64,000 nucleotides of DNA from the NCBI RefSeq assembly GCF_007641255.1, contig NZ_CP036259.1, forward strand, positions 5,113,501 through 5,177,500, in the 5' to 3' direction. The notes under the pieces are model-generated. The model made no database searches and had not been told where the DNA came from. It was given only the letters and a program-made list of their open reading frames with translations. Source of the stretch: Sporomusa termitida (GTDB lineage: Bacteria > Bacillota > Negativicutes > Sporomusales > Sporomusaceae). The position numbers were made by a program, and so were the translations under genes. How positions within the stretch are numbered: the first letter of the stretch is position 1; the number at the start of each line of letters is the position of its first letter. Shown in pieces: positions 8,124 through 17,882 of the stretch.

Positions 8124-9056
8124 TTACGGGCGTTTGTTCTGGTGTTGCAGCGTAGCATCGTGATAAGGCCAGGCAAAGTCTGCCATCGATTTATCAGCCG
8201 GGGCAATGACAGAATAAAGGGTGGAGGTTTCTGTGTGTTGAAGCTGCCACTTCTTCCCCGTTTTTTCGAAAGTGAGTTCTATCCGGCTTAAGCTGCTGCC
8301 ATATTTACCAGGAGCTGCCACAGCGGTGCCGCTAATTTCCAGGCCATTGTTTTTGACAACGATGACCGCATCTACTTTATTTTGCAGCTTTTTAACCGTA
8401 GCGTTAAGTGCGGCTGTTTGATCGTCAAAGGTAATTCCGGCATAGTTTTCCGGATTGGTGGTAGTGTCGGCTGTTGTTAAGCCAATAATACCAATCCGGA
8501 TTTTTTCCTTCTTTTTTTCTTTGCCTACCTCAAATTCTTTAATTGTATAGGGCTTAACGGTGGGCAAACGCTGACCGGGGCGATGGACATTAGCGGACAA
8601 AACCGGAAATCTGGCGGTAGCGAGCGCCTGAGACAGGAAATCAGAACCATAGGCAAATTCGCCTTCACCGAGCACAACTGCGTCATAGCCAAGATAATTA
8701 TAGGCGGCTATCATCGGATTAGGAAGTTTGGAAGGCTCAGAGGCGAACAGGCTGGTCAGGGGCGTACCTGTGAGCATATTGCCGCCATCGACTAAGAGGG
8801 TGTGGGAATTAGCCTGGCGTTCTTTTTTTACCAGGCTGGCAATTTTAACAAGGCCAAAATCAGCCGTCTTGGGCACAGTATAATCCCAGTCAATGATATG
8901 ACCGTAGAGTCCGGCTGTCGCCAGCACTGTTATTTTAACAGGTGCCGGCGGCGGCGTAGGTTGCTTCGGTGCTGCCAGTGTAATGGTCGGCAGGCACCAG
9001 ATAACGGCTAACCCAACAACGGCTAGCCGGATTAATCGGTTCCAGTGTTTTTTCAA
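8124..9056 (-). CDS. Secreted 5'-nucleotidase/CpdB-like metallophosphoesterase fold, metal ligands lost
   Basis: The 310-residue exported protein resembles the N-terminal catalytic domain of 5'-nucleotidase/CpdB phosphoesterases and lacks their C-terminal substrate domain. The fold landmarks are recognisable but the ligand residues are replaced: LATAGLYGHI where active members have a D-x-H after the first strand, DGGNMLTGTPL for DxGDxxxGxPL, LGEGEFAYG for LGNHEFxxG, and VVKNNGLE for the His-containing block. It is therefore probably not a phosphatase. The TTG at 9056 is chosen because GGAGGG lies 6 nt upstream and it opens a signal peptide (KKHWNRLIRLAVVGLAV). It is a single minus-strand gene. 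A binding role is inference. Confidence 0.8.
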   Translation of the reverse strand: MKKHWNRLIRLAVVGLAVIWCLPTITLAAPKQPTPPPAPVKITVLATAGLYGHIIDWDYTVPKTADFGLVKIASLVKKERQANSHTLLVDGGNMLTGTPLTSLFASEPSKLPNPMIAAYNYLGYDAVVLGEGEFAYGSDFLSQALATARFPVLSANVHRPGQRLPTVKPYTIKEFEVGKEKKKEKIRIGIIGLTTADTTTNPENYAGITFDDQTAALNATVKKLQNKVDAVIVVKNNGLEISGTAVAAPGKYGSSLSRIELTFEKTGKKWQLQHTETSTLYSVIAPADKSMADFAWPYHDATLQHQNKRP

Positions 9057-9234
9057 AGCGATCCCTCCAATTTTATAGTCAGGTATTATACTTAATTTCG
9101 CCATATAGGGGTTTTTTTCCTGTATTTTATTGTTTGCCAGCAAAAAATACCGTAAAGGCAGGTACGGTATACAGGCCTATTTATTCGGGGAATAATAATT
9201 ATACATTCAATTGCCGGATTTGTGAGGATGAGTT

Positions 9235-9636
9235 ATGGAATATGTAATTGCCGCCCTAATGGCCGGTCTGAGTTTTCTCGTAAACAGGCTGTTTGTGCGG
9301 TATATCGGTCCGGTAACTGTCATCAGCCTGGGACCGGTTGCTGAAGAAGCGGCAAAAACACTGTTTGCTTATTATCTGGGAGCCGCCATTATACCGGTAC
9401 ACGCGCTTTTTGGGGTAATTGAAGCTATCTACGACTGGATCCAGGATGAGGGCAGGCATCTCACAGCCCCGCTCCTGAGTATTATGGGGCATAGTTTCTT
9501 TGGTGCCGTGACTGCCGGTGTCCTGAGTAAGACCGGCAGTGTGTGGCTCGGACTGGCTGTAGCCTCCACGGCCCATGTGACTTACAACGTATTTGTTGTC
9601 AGAATCCTGGCCAATAAAGCAGACAAAAACAGATGA
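9235..9636 (+). CDS. Small PrsW/CPBP-like intramembrane protease homolog
   Basis: This 133-residue protein has about four membrane helices. It shows the glutamate-histidine pattern of PrsW/CAAX-type membrane metalloproteases: EEAAK in the second helix region, HSFFGAVTAG in the third and HVTYNV in the last. PrsW in Bacillus cleaves the anti-sigma factor RsiW; this protein is much shorter. GAGGATGAG precedes the ATG. The stop is 14 nt before fin, so the two are probably co-transcribed. The substrate is unknown, and a role in processing a regulator is inference from context. Confidence 0.7.
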   Translation: MEYVIAALMAGLSFLVNRLFVRYIGPVTVISLGPVAEEAAKTLFAYYLGAAIIPVHALFGVIEAIYDWIQDEGRHLTAPLLSIMGHSFFGAVTAGVLSKTGSVWLGLAVASTAHVTYNVFVVRILANKADKNR

Positions 9637-9649
9637 AAGAGGGATAGCC

Positions 9650-9898
9650 ATGAAAATTTTCTATACTTGTGAATATTGCGGTGAACATATCGATACATTA
9701 GAAGTAGACCAAATCGATGAGGTTAAGTTTGGCTTTGACTGCTTGACTGCTCAGGAGCGTCAAGATATAATTAAAACTGATGTGGAACAAAATACTGTCC
9801 ATGTTAAGTCACTATGCGATTTCTGCATAACTTCAATGGGAATGGATGATAATGTTGCACTGGGGATGCCTGCCATTAACAAAAGCTATATTCACTGA
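9650..9898 (+). CDS. fin: Fin (YabK), anti-sigma-F factor
   Basis: Fin helps the forespore switch from sigma-F to sigma-G by inhibiting sigma-F. The 82-residue protein matches the Fin/DUF2757 pattern. An N-terminal zinc knuckle (YTCEYCGEHI) is followed by LEVDQIDEVKFGFDCLTAQERQ-type wording close to Bacillus YabK, and a second pair (CDFC) near residue 63. Its position directly before mfd is the same as in Bacillus. The ATG at 9650 has AAAGAGGG upstream; the frame stays open further upstream but would overlap the PrsW-like gene. A terminator follows. Confidence 0.88.
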   Translation: MKIFYTCEYCGEHIDTLEVDQIDEVKFGFDCLTAQERQDIIKTDVEQNTVHVKSLCDFCITSMGMDDNVALGMPAINKSYIH

Positions 9899-9921
9899 AA
9901 ATTTTTAAGCGCATATAATAC

Positions 9922-9950
9922 AGGGCTTTAGCCTAAGCTAAAGCCCTTTT
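9922..9950 (+). terminator. Terminator between fin and mfd
   Basis: AGGGCTTTAG (9922-9931) pairs with CTAAAGCCCT (9938-9947), followed by TTT. Confidence 0.88.
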
Positions 9951-9981
9951 GGTACTACCTGTGACTTATTGAGAGGTATAT

Positions 9982-12900
9982 ATGGGAGAGAAAACAATAT
10001 TAACGCTGTTTGCTGCTTTCCATGAGGATAAGCAGCTTATGGCCGCGCAAGCCGCTTTCGGGGCAATCGGTAATCAGAGCGTCATTTATGGCGTGACTGG
10101 CGCGCAAAAAAGCGTACTTATGGCGGCTGCATTTCAGGCATCGCCCCGGCCGACCATTATCATTGCCGCCAGTCACGAAGCCGTTGAAATGCTGCGCACT
10201 GATTTTGCGGCCCTGCTGCCGCAGGTGCCGGTCGTGGAATTGCCGGCGATTGATATGATTACTTTTGCGGCCGCCGCTAAGAGCGTTGAACTGGCTTCCC
10301 GGCGCATGGACGTTTTGAGCCGGATGGTACGGGGGGAGAAAATTATTGTTTTGGCAACTGCTGAAGCTGCGATGCAGCGGGTTTTGCCGAAGCAAGAATT
10401 TCTAAACAGTCGGATTACGATCCAGAGCGGCGGAACGATAAGCCGCGAGAATCTTATTAGTGCTCTGGTCGAATTTGGCTATGAGCGGGTTGACCAGGTG
10501 GATAGTGCCGGTCAATTTAGTATCCGCGGTGGTATTATTGATATTTTTGCTGTTAACCGGAGCCTGCCGCTCCGGTTAGAGTTGTTTGGCGATGGGGTTG
10601 ATTCACTGCGTGAGTTTGATCCGGCCAGCCAGCGCTCGGTGACAGATATGGGATTAGCCGATATTATGCCTCTGACTGAGCCTGAGCACAGTGGCAAGCC
10701 GGCGGTATTTGTGTCTTATCTTCCTGCCGATTCCTGTCTTGTGCTTGATGAACCGGCACGGATCAGGGAACAGATGACTAAAATTGTCAAAGAAAACCCG
10801 GATATAAAACGCCGGGTTTTTAGCTGGACTGAGCTAACCGCTGCCTGCCAGGCGTATACGGTCATTTATTTATCCTTGCTGCTGCAAAAAATACCCGGCA
10901 CGCAGCCTGCCTCTATTATCAGTATTGCGGCCAAAGGCATCGCGCCGTTCCATCGCCAGATGGATATGCTGATTGCCGAAATTAAAAACTGGCAGGATAA
11001 AAAACAAAATATTATTTTATTTATGCCCAACCGTGACAAGGCAGCCAATATTCAGCAGCATCTGGCCGAAGAAGGGATTACAGCGGTCATGGCCCAGGAG
11101 GGGCACATGCCGCTGATTCCGGGCGCTGTTGTTGTATCGGCAGGTGCTTTGTCAGGCGGCTTTGAATTGCCTCAGGCCAGGCTGGTTGTTTTGACCGAGT
11201 TGGATATTTTTGGCCGTCAGAAGAAGAAACGGCGCCCGCGGGTTGGTAAAGACCAGCAGATTACCTACTTCCGGGATATTAATCTTGGCGATTATGTTGT
11301 TCATGTTAATCATGGTATCGGCAAATATGTTGGCGTTGAAACCCTGGAGGTCGGCGGTGTTCATAAAGATTATCTCCATATCCGCTATGCCGGTGACGAT
11401 AAGCTGTATGTGCCAACAGATCAGGTAGGCCTTTTACAAAAATATATTGGGTCTGAGGGGGAAGTGCCCCGTTTAAGCAAAATGGGGGGCAGCGACTGGC
11501 TGAAAGTAAAGACCAGGGCGAAAGCGGCTGTGGCCGATATGGCTAAAGAGCTGATCGAACTTTATGCCCAGCGTCAACTGCAGGTCGGTCACGCTTTTGG
11601 TCCTGACACCCCCTGGCAGCGGGAATTTGAAGATGCTTTTGCCTATGAGGAAACCCCGGATCAACTGCAGGCTATTACTGAGGTTACTCATGATATGGAA
11701 CAACCACGTCCCATGGACCGGCTGCTGTGTGGTGATGTGGGCTTTGGGAAAACGGAGGTGGCGATTCGTGCCGCTTTTAAAGCCGTCATGGGGGGCAAGC
11801 AAGTGGCGGTCCTGGTGCCGACGACGGTTCTGGCGCAGCAGCACTATCAAACCTTTAGGGCGCGGTTTGCCGGTTTTGGCCCGGTTGTTGATGTTGTCAG
11901 CCGGTTTCGCAGCGCCCGGGAACAAAAGGCAACTCTGCAGAAGCTGGCACTTGGCCAGGTAGATGTGCTTATCGGCACTCATCGTATTCTTCAGGCCGAT
12001 GTGGAATTTAAAGACCTGGGGCTGCTGATTGTTGATGAAGAACAGCGGTTTGGTGTGGCCCAAAAAGAGAAAATGAAAAGACTGCGGGCCAATCTTGACG
12101 TACTTACCCTAAGTGCCACGCCGATCCCGCGTACGCTGCATATGTCACTGGTGGGCGCACGCGACATGAGTATTATTGAGACGCCGCCGGAGGACCGGTT
12201 CCCGGTGCAAAGCTATGTTGTGGAATATAATGAGGAAATTATCCGTGAGGCCATTGTGCGTGAGCTGAAGCGCGGCGGCCAGGTGTATTTTGTTTACAAC
12301 CGGGTACAGACTATCGATAAGGTACGCCAGCGTCTAACCGAAATTTTGCCGGACGCTACGATAAAAACAGGCCACGGCCAGATGCCTGAAGAACTGTTGG
12401 AACAGGTAATGCTGGATTTTTATGAGAACCGGGATGAAGTGCTTATTTGTACGAGTATTATTGAAAACGGACTGGATGTGCCTAATGCCAATACGATTAT
12501 TGTCTATGATGCCGATCACTTTGGCCTGTCGCAGTTATATCAGATGCGCGGACGGGTTGGCCGTTCTCATCGTATGGCTTATGCCTATTTTACTTACAGG
12601 CGCGACAAAGTGCTTACCGAGGTGGCGGAAAAGAGGCTGCAGGCCATCAAAGAATTTGCTGAACTGGGCTCCGGTTTTAAAATTGCCATGCGTGACCTTG
12701 AAATCAGAGGCGCCGGCAATCTTTTAGGCCGGGAACAGCACGGCCATATAGTCAGTGTCGGGTTTGAAATGTACTGTCGCCTGCTGGACGAAGCGGTTGC
12801 GGAATTAAAGACCGGAAATCCGGTTTTACCAATTCCGGAACCGACCATTGAACTCAACATTGATGCCTATCTTACAGGCGACTATATTAGCGATGCCATG

Positions 12901-13287
12901 CATAAGATTGAGATATACCAGCGGATTGCAGCTGTGCGCCAGGAAGAGCATTTAGCAGAACTGATTGATGAACTGGTTGACCGGTTCGGTGAACCGCCAT
13001 TACCTGTAATCAACCTTCTGGGGGTGGCCCGCATCAAAAATCTGGCCCGCCGTATTGGCGTGCGCTCCATTTCTGAGCGGGAGAGCCGGATAGAAATTAT
13101 TTTCAGTGAAACGCCGCATGTTGCTGACGGTGGTTTAATGAATGCTAAAAATCTTTTTCCCGGTAAACTTGCCTTTCTTCCCGGGCCGCCGGAGACGATG
13201 CGGCTGACGACATCACGGCTCTCGCTGCCGCTCATAGATGCATTAACCAAGCTGTTTCAGGTATTGACAGGTACAGAAAAATGTTAA
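9982..13287 (+). CDS. mfd: Transcription-repair coupling factor Mfd
   Basis: Mfd pushes stalled RNA polymerase off damaged DNA and recruits UvrA. At 1101 residues it is slightly shorter than the Bacillus protein. In order: UvrB-like N-terminal domains (FGYERVDQV and [11 protein letters not shown] near 170), the RNA polymerase interacting domain near residue 433 ([18 protein letters not shown]), the translocase with Walker [12 protein letters not shown] near 583, the DEEQ box near 684, [13 protein letters not shown] near 710, the RecG-like motif [12 protein letters not shown], and the C-terminal D7 domain from about 950. No residue defect is seen. GAGAGG precedes the ATG. The gene stands between fin and spoVT as in Bacillus. 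Confidence 0.97.
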   Translation: MGEKTILTLFAAFHEDKQLMAAQAAFGAIGNQSVIYGVTGAQKSVLMAAAFQASPRPTIIIAASHEAVEMLRTDFAALLPQVPVVELPAIDMITFAAAAKSVELASRRMDVLSRMVRGEKIIVLATAEAAMQRVLPKQEFLNSRITIQSGGTISRENLISALVEFGYERVDQVDSAGQFSIRGGIIDIFAVNRSLPLRLELFGDGVDSLREFDPASQRSVTDMGLADIMPLTEPEHSGKPAVFVSYLPADSCLVLDEPARIREQMTKIVKENPDIKRRVFSWTELTAACQAYTVIYLSLLLQKIPGTQPASIISIAAKGIAPFHRQMDMLIAEIKNWQDKKQNIILFMPNRDKAANIQQHLAEEGITAVMAQEGHMPLIPGAVVVSAGALSGGFELPQARLVVLTELDIFGRQKKKRRPRVGKDQQITYFRDINLGDYVVHVNHGIGKYVGVETLEVGGVHKDYLHIRYAGDDKLYVPTDQVGLLQKYIGSEGEVPRLSKMGGSDWLKVKTRAKAAVADMAKELIELYAQRQLQVGHAFGPDTPWQREFEDAFAYEETPDQLQAITEVTHDMEQPRPMDRLLCGDVGFGKTEVAIRAAFKAVMGGKQVAVLVPTTVLAQQHYQTFRARFAGFGPVVDVVSRFRSAREQKATLQKLALGQVDVLIGTHRILQADVEFKDLGLLIVDEEQRFGVAQKEKMKRLRANLDVLTLSATPIPRTLHMSLVGARDMSIIETPPEDRFPVQSYVVEYNEEIIREAIVRELKRGGQVYFVYNRVQTIDKVRQRLTEILPDATIKTGHGQMPEELLEQVMLDFYENRDEVLICTSIIENGLDVPNANTIIVYDADHFGLSQLYQMRGRVGRSHRMAYAYFTYRRDKVLTEVAEKRLQAIKEFAELGSGFKIAMRDLEIRGAGNLLGREQHGHIVSVGFEMYCRLLDEAVAELKTGNPVLPIPEPTIELNIDAYLTGDYISDAMHKIEIYQRIAAVRQEEHLAELIDELVDRFGEPPLPVINLLGVARIKNLARRIGVRSISERESRIEIIFSETPHVADGGLMNAKNLFPGKLAFLPGPPETMRLTTSRLSLPLIDALTKLFQVLTGTEKC

Positions 13288-13477
13288 CTGAAACCTTTGC
13301 AGCTTAAACCAGAAAAATGAATAAAACACACTTGCTGGATATATACTACTATCAATGAATGATTAGGCTATTGCTAACAGTAATACCTGATGTATTCGCG
13401 ATTCAAAATTTGACATCGACAACGTTAGTAGGTTAATCTAGCTAAGCTTGGTTAAAGCTGTAGAAAGGGGGATACTG

Positions 13478-14047
13478 GTGAAAGCAACCGGAATTGTACG
13501 TAGAATTGATGATTTAGGGCGAGTTGTAATACCGAAAGAAATCAGACGAACTCTCAGAATCCGTGAAGGGGATCCGCTGGAGATATATGTAGATCGTGAG
13601 GGTGAAGTAATACTCAAGAAATACTCTCCGGTAGGTGAACTAGGGGACTTTGCTAAAGAATATGCAGACTCATTGTTTGAAGCTATAGGACATATTGTTC
13701 TGATCGCTGACCGCGACAATGTAGTAGCGGTGGCTGGTGCCTCAAAAAAAGAGTTCCTGAGCAAACCGCTTGGCCCGGCTGTTGAAAAAGTGATGGAAGA
13801 GCGTAAAACCGCTCTGATCAGCAATCCAGGGGAATACAAGCACTGCAAAGGTTGCGTCTCTCAATGCGAGGATGATGATGAGACCTGCAAATTTACTGTT
13901 GAAGTTATTGCCCCTATTATCGTCGAAGGCGATGCAATCGGTGCCGTTATTATCTGTTCCAAAGAGCCTGGCGCTCAAATGGCTGATATGGAGGTCAAAC
14001 TAGCCGAAACAGCAGCAGGGTTCCTGGCAAAACAAATGTCTCAATAA
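13478..14047 (+). CDS. spoVT: Stage V sporulation protein T, AbrB-type forespore regulator
   Basis: SpoVT is a transcription factor that tunes sigma-G genes in the forespore. The 189-residue protein has an N-terminal swapped-hairpin AbrB domain (MKATGIVRRIDDLGRVVIPK, then RREGDPLEIYVDREGEVILKK-like wording) and a C-terminal GAF-like domain. The GTG at 13478 is used because the family starts at KATGIVRR and AGAAAGGGGG lies upstream; the frame is open 10 codons further but those are not conserved. A small cysteine cluster (CKGC..C, then C) lies in the GAF part, near residues 117-128. A terminator follows. Gene order mfd-spoVT-yabM-yabN equals Bacillus. Confidence 0.95.
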   Translation: MKATGIVRRIDDLGRVVIPKEIRRTLRIREGDPLEIYVDREGEVILKKYSPVGELGDFAKEYADSLFEAIGHIVLIADRDNVVAVAGASKKEFLSKPLGPAVEKVMEERKTALISNPGEYKHCKGCVSQCEDDDETCKFTVEVIAPIIVEGDAIGAVIICSKEPGAQMADMEVKLAETAAGFLAKQMSQ

Positions 14048-14072
14048 CATCGTACACAGCAGAGTAAATGGC

Positions 14073-14116
14073 AAGTAGCGGACACTAACAATTACTGTTA
14101 AGTTCGCTACTTTTAT
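14073..14116 (+). terminator. Terminator after spoVT
   Basis: AAGTAGCG (14073-14080) pairs with CGCTACTT (14105-14112), with partial pairing inside, followed by TTATATT. Confidence 0.75.
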
Positions 14117-14303
14117 ATTACTTTTACAATAGTTATAGCAAAGGCAAACAGCAGCACCAAATCGTTTTTTGAAACTGATACAACTGCAATTATAGGCAAA
14201 TTAAATTATCGCTATGCATATAGTGTGTTTTATTGCTGGTAAGATTTTGTTATAATAGTAAAAGTGGCTAAACCAGGCCAAATTTTGGAGAGGAATGACT
14301 CGT

Positions 14304-15905
14304 TTGAGTAAAGATACATTTTTAAAAGGGGCATTTATTCTGACGGTGGCCGGTATCGTTGTAAAAATTATCGGATCAGTCAACCGGATTTTGTTATCCC
14401 GCCTCCTTGGTGGCGAAGGGGTAGGCCTTTATCAGATGGCTTATCCAATTTATTTATTGGCACTCAGCGTTTCTTCAGCTGGTATTCCAGTAGCCATCTC
14501 AATTATTGTGGCCGAAAAAATTGCCCGCAGCGATTACCGGGGGGCTAATCATGTATTTCGCATTTCTTTGGGGGTATTGGCTGCCACCGGGCTGTTTTTT
14601 ACGTTTCTCTTATATTATGGTGCCGGTTGGCTGATTGAGCATAACTTTGTCCGCGATCACCGCGCGTATTATGCTATTGCCGCGTTAGCACCGGCGATCT
14701 TCTTCGTTACTGTATTATCGAGTTATCGCGGCTATTTTCAGGGACTGCAGATGATGACGCCAACGGCTGTTTCCCAAATATTTGAGCAGCTGATACGGGT
14801 TGTAACCATGATTGCCTTTGCCTATATCCTGTTGCCGCGCGGTCTCGAATTTGCTGCCGCCGGCGCCAGTTTCGGCGCCGGTCCCGGGGCTGCGGCCGGA
14901 CTTTTGGTGCTGCTGTACTTTTATTGGCGGCATAAGCCGGGCTTTAAGCAGCAGATGGAAAACCAGCCGCAGATCAAGCAGGAGTCCAGTCTGAGCATAA
15001 TCGGCCGGATTGTCAAACTGGCGCTGCCGGTGTCGCTTGCCAACATCATGTTGCCGGTAGTATCTAACATTGATCTCCTGATTGTGCCGGCCCGGCTGGA
15101 AGTAGCCGGCTATAGCGTCGAGCAGGCCACGGAAATGTTCGGTTATCTCACCGGTATGGCTGTGCCGCTTGTTAATCTGGCGACAATCCTGACGGCGTCG
15201 CTGGCCGCCAGCCTGGTACCGGCGATATCGGAAGCATACACACTTGGCAACAAACAGCGGATTTACCAGCGGACGGCGACAGCAATGCGCATTTCCAACC
15301 TGATTACAATCCCCAGTTTTGTAGGTATGACACTCCTGGCTACCCCTATCTCACTGATGTTGTATGGCACACCTAATGCCGGTGTCCCTATCGCCATATT
15401 GTCGGTAGGAATTTTTCTCCTGGGTATACACCAGGTGACAACCGGCGTTTTGCAGGGCCTTGGCTACACTGCTATTCCGGTAATTAACATGGCAGTTTCC
15501 GCTGTTGTCAAGATTGTTATGAGCTGGGTTTTGACAGCAGTTCCCTCTCTCGGAATTATGGGGGCTGCATGGGCTACTGTAGCCGATTTTGGTGTGGCTG
15601 CACTGTTAAATATGTTTTTCGTATACAGGTATGTCGGTTTCAGCCTGGACATTAAGGATACCTTTAAAGCCGTGCTCGCATCCGGGGTAATGGGTGTTGT
15701 CGTACTCCTGTCCTATGATGCTATTATGAGCCAAATGCTTCATAATACACTGGCTACTATAGGCTCCATCGCTGCCGGGGTGACCGTATTTGGCATAGTT
15801 CTGCTGCTCGTGGGTGGGGTTGAGGCCCGTGATATTGAACAAATTCCCCGCATCGGTGGAAAAATTGCTGCTATTTTGACTACATTGCGACTGTTGAGGC
15901 GATAA
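14304..15905 (+). CDS. yabM: MOP-family flippase, YabM/SpoVB-like polysaccharide transporter
   Basis: This is a 533-residue, roughly 14-helix membrane protein of the MATE/MOP flippase superfamily, related to SpoVB and YabM, which move lipid-linked wall precursors. The family N-terminus (SKDTFLKGAFILTVAG) and VNRILLSRLLGGEGVGLYQMA are clear. TTG 14304 is favoured over ATG 14295 because GGAGAGG (14287-14293) is too close to the ATG. A TATAAT -10 lies at 14251-14256. It ends one base before yabN, as in the Bacillus order, which argues for YabM rather than SpoVB. The substrate is not shown by the sequence. Confidence 0.88.
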   Translation: MSKDTFLKGAFILTVAGIVVKIIGSVNRILLSRLLGGEGVGLYQMAYPIYLLALSVSSAGIPVAISIIVAEKIARSDYRGANHVFRISLGVLAATGLFFTFLLYYGAGWLIEHNFVRDHRAYYAIAALAPAIFFVTVLSSYRGYFQGLQMMTPTAVSQIFEQLIRVVTMIAFAYILLPRGLEFAAAGASFGAGPGAAAGLLVLLYFYWRHKPGFKQQMENQPQIKQESSLSIIGRIVKLALPVSLANIMLPVVSNIDLLIVPARLEVAGYSVEQATEMFGYLTGMAVPLVNLATILTASLAASLVPAISEAYTLGNKQRIYQRTATAMRISNLITIPSFVGMTLLATPISLMLYGTPNAGVPIAILSVGIFLLGIHQVTTGVLQGLGYTAIPVINMAVSAVVKIVMSWVLTAVPSLGIMGAAWATVADFGVAALLNMFFVYRYVGFSLDIKDTFKAVLASGVMGVVVLLSYDAIMSQMLHNTLATIGSIAAGVTVFGIVLLLVGGVEARDIEQIPRIGGKIAAILTTLRLLRR

Positions 15906-15906
15906 A

Positions 15907-17376
15907 ATGGGAATTACTATTATTGGGCTTGGCCCCGGAAGTTTTAAACATCTAACACTGGAAACCTGGGAATTGCTGAATGGTACCGATGCTCTCCTTT
16001 TACGCACGGCCAAACATCCCTGCGTGGATATCCTAAAAAAGCGGGGCGTTGTATTTACCAGTTTTGATCATTTGTATGAGCAAGCGGATAGTTTTTCCGG
16101 TCTCTATCAGGCGATAGCCACTGAAGTTGTCGGCCGGGCGGCGCAAGGAGAGAACCTCATTTACGCTGTACCCGGCAGCCCGCTGGTAGCCGAGAAAACT
16201 GTGGAGCTTATTACTGAGCAGGCGAAAGCGGCAGGCATAGAGTTTGCTATTGTGCCGGCAATGAGTTTTCTGGAAGTGCTGTACACGCGGCTGGGGGTTG
16301 ATCCCATTACCGGTCTTACCATTGTTGATGCCGCTGAATTGGCTGCCTTGCCGCCTGATCTGGTTACTGGTCTCATTGTTACCCAGGTATATAGCCGTCA
16401 GGTGGCGTCAGATACCAAATTGGCGCTCATGGACTATTATGGCGATGAATATCAGGTCACAGTGGTACATAATCTCGGCCTGCCTGATGAGAAAATTCAC
16501 AGGACTATGCTGTTTGAGCTGGACCGCTTGCCGGAGATTGATCATCTTACCAGTGTATATGTGCCGCCCCGGCCCGCGCGGAGCAAGGTATTTTCTCTGG
16601 ATCCGGTTGTTGACGTGATGGCGCGTCTCAGATCGCCCGGCGGCTGCGTCTGGGATATTGAACAGACCCATCTTAGTTTACGCCGTTACCTTGTGGAAGA
16701 GGTGTACGAGGTGCTTGAAGCCATAGAACTGGCTGATGGTGCCAAATTATGTGAAGAGCTGGGGGATTTGCTGCTCCAAATTGTTTTTCATGCCCGCGTC
16801 GCCGAAGAGAGTGGCGGGTTTACCATGCAGGATGTCATTGATCATGTCACCGAAAAAATGGTACGCCGTCATCCTCATGTATTTGGGTCGATCACTGTGC
16901 GTGATGCGGCAGAAGTTGTTGTCAACTGGGAGCAAATTAAAAAACGGGAAAAGGCAGGTGAGCGGACAGGTGTACTAGATGGTATTCCAGTGGGGCTGCC
17001 AAGCTTAATGACTGCATATAAGCTACAGGCTAAAGCTGCTAAAGTGGGCTTTGACTGGCCCGAGATTGGCCCGGTGTGGGACAAGATTGCCGAAGAACTT
17101 GCTGAGCTCAGGGAAGCAGCCCGCCTACCGACAGCGGCAGGCGAGCAAAACCGCGAGGATGAACTGGGTGATGTATTATTCACGGTGGTAAATTTGGCGC
17201 GATTTATGGGCATTGATCCCGAAACGGCCCTTAACCGTACCAACAGTAAATTTAGGCGGCGATTTGGCTATGTTGAGGCTTGTCTCCAAGAACGGCAACT
17301 AGCCTGGGCAGACATGGATTTAGCTGATCTTGATGCTTTATGGGATGAAGCCAAGGTTAAAGAAGCCAAGTCATGA
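15907..17376 (+). CDS. mazG: YabN: tetrapyrrole-methylase-like domain fused to MazG pyrophosphohydrolase
   Basis: This two-domain protein has 489 residues. Residues 1-225 form an SAM-dependent tetrapyrrole (CobA-like) methylase fold (ITIIGLGPGS at the start, AVPGSPLVAEKT). Residues 235-489 form a MazG nucleoside triphosphate pyrophosphohydrolase with the helix-pair acidic motif EEVYEVLEAI, ELGDLLLQIVFHARVAEE, and a second ELGDVLFTVVNLAR set. MazG removes abnormal NTPs; the role of the methylase domain is unknown. It begins one base after yabM and both are probably one operon. In Bacillus, yabO (S4 domain) comes next; here the next gene is hup. Confidence 0.94.
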   Translation: MGITIIGLGPGSFKHLTLETWELLNGTDALLLRTAKHPCVDILKKRGVVFTSFDHLYEQADSFSGLYQAIATEVVGRAAQGENLIYAVPGSPLVAEKTVELITEQAKAAGIEFAIVPAMSFLEVLYTRLGVDPITGLTIVDAAELAALPPDLVTGLIVTQVYSRQVASDTKLALMDYYGDEYQVTVVHNLGLPDEKIHRTMLFELDRLPEIDHLTSVYVPPRPARSKVFSLDPVVDVMARLRSPGGCVWDIEQTHLSLRRYLVEEVYEVLEAIELADGAKLCEELGDLLLQIVFHARVAEESGGFTMQDVIDHVTEKMVRRHPHVFGSITVRDAAEVVVNWEQIKKREKAGERTGVLDGIPVGLPSLMTAYKLQAKAAKVGFDWPEIGPVWDKIAEELAELREAARLPTAAGEQNREDELGDVLFTVVNLARFMGIDPETALNRTNSKFRRRFGYVEACLQERQLAWADMDLADLDALWDEAKVKEAKS

Positions 17377-17471
17377 GTTTTTTTACCAAATTTTTTTGTG
17401 GCAGCAGGAATAAAAAGTTGCGTAGCGAATAAAGCTAATCGTAATCGATTTATGTTAGGGGGAGCAAGATT

Positions 17472-17747
17472 GTGAATAAAACTGACCTTGTAAAAGCAGT
17501 GGCTCAAAAGGCTGATATGACTCAAAAAGATGCCGAGAAGGCTATCAACGCAGTATTTGCCTCGATTGAAGAAGCTTTAGCCAACGATGATAAAGTACAA
17601 ATAATTGGCTTCGGTACTTTTGAAGTAAAAACCAGGGAAGAGCGCAAAGGGCGTAATCCTCAAACCGGCAATGAAATTACTATCCCAGCTTCAAAGAATC
17701 CGGTATTTAAAGCCGGCAAAGGATTGAAAGATACCGTAAACGTCTAA
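17472..17747 (+). CDS. hup: HU-family nucleoid protein
   Basis: This 91-residue DNA-bending histone-like protein compacts the nucleoid. The family marks are MNKTDLVKAVA at the start, GFGTFEVKTREERKGRNPQT in the beta-arm with the intercalating proline region (NPQTG), and the basic end IPASKNPVFKAGKGLKD. The GTG start has TTAGGGGGAGC upstream. A terminator follows, so it is likely its own unit. It occupies the slot where Bacillus has yabO. Confidence 0.95.
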   Translation: MNKTDLVKAVAQKADMTQKDAEKAINAVFASIEEALANDDKVQIIGFGTFEVKTREERKGRNPQTGNEITIPASKNPVFKAGKGLKDTVNV

Positions 17748-17771
17748 TTTTACAGTGGACATGCTACCACC

Positions 17772-17797
17772 AAACCAGGTTATAAACCTGGTTTTTG
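17772..17797 (+). terminator. Terminator after hup
   Basis: AAACCAGGT (17772-17780) pairs with ACCTGGTTT (17786-17794), with a short loop and a T run. Confidence 0.9.
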
Positions 17798-17882
17798 TTT
17801 AATAGGATCTCTGCGTTCCGGTAGGCGGAGAAAGGATACTGGCGGCTGCGTTTGCTCTAAGGATGAATAAGGGGAGAATTTT

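Noticed and set aside
11473..12063. 196-residue minus-strand frame inside mfd
   Set aside because: Antisense shadow over the conserved helicase motifs.
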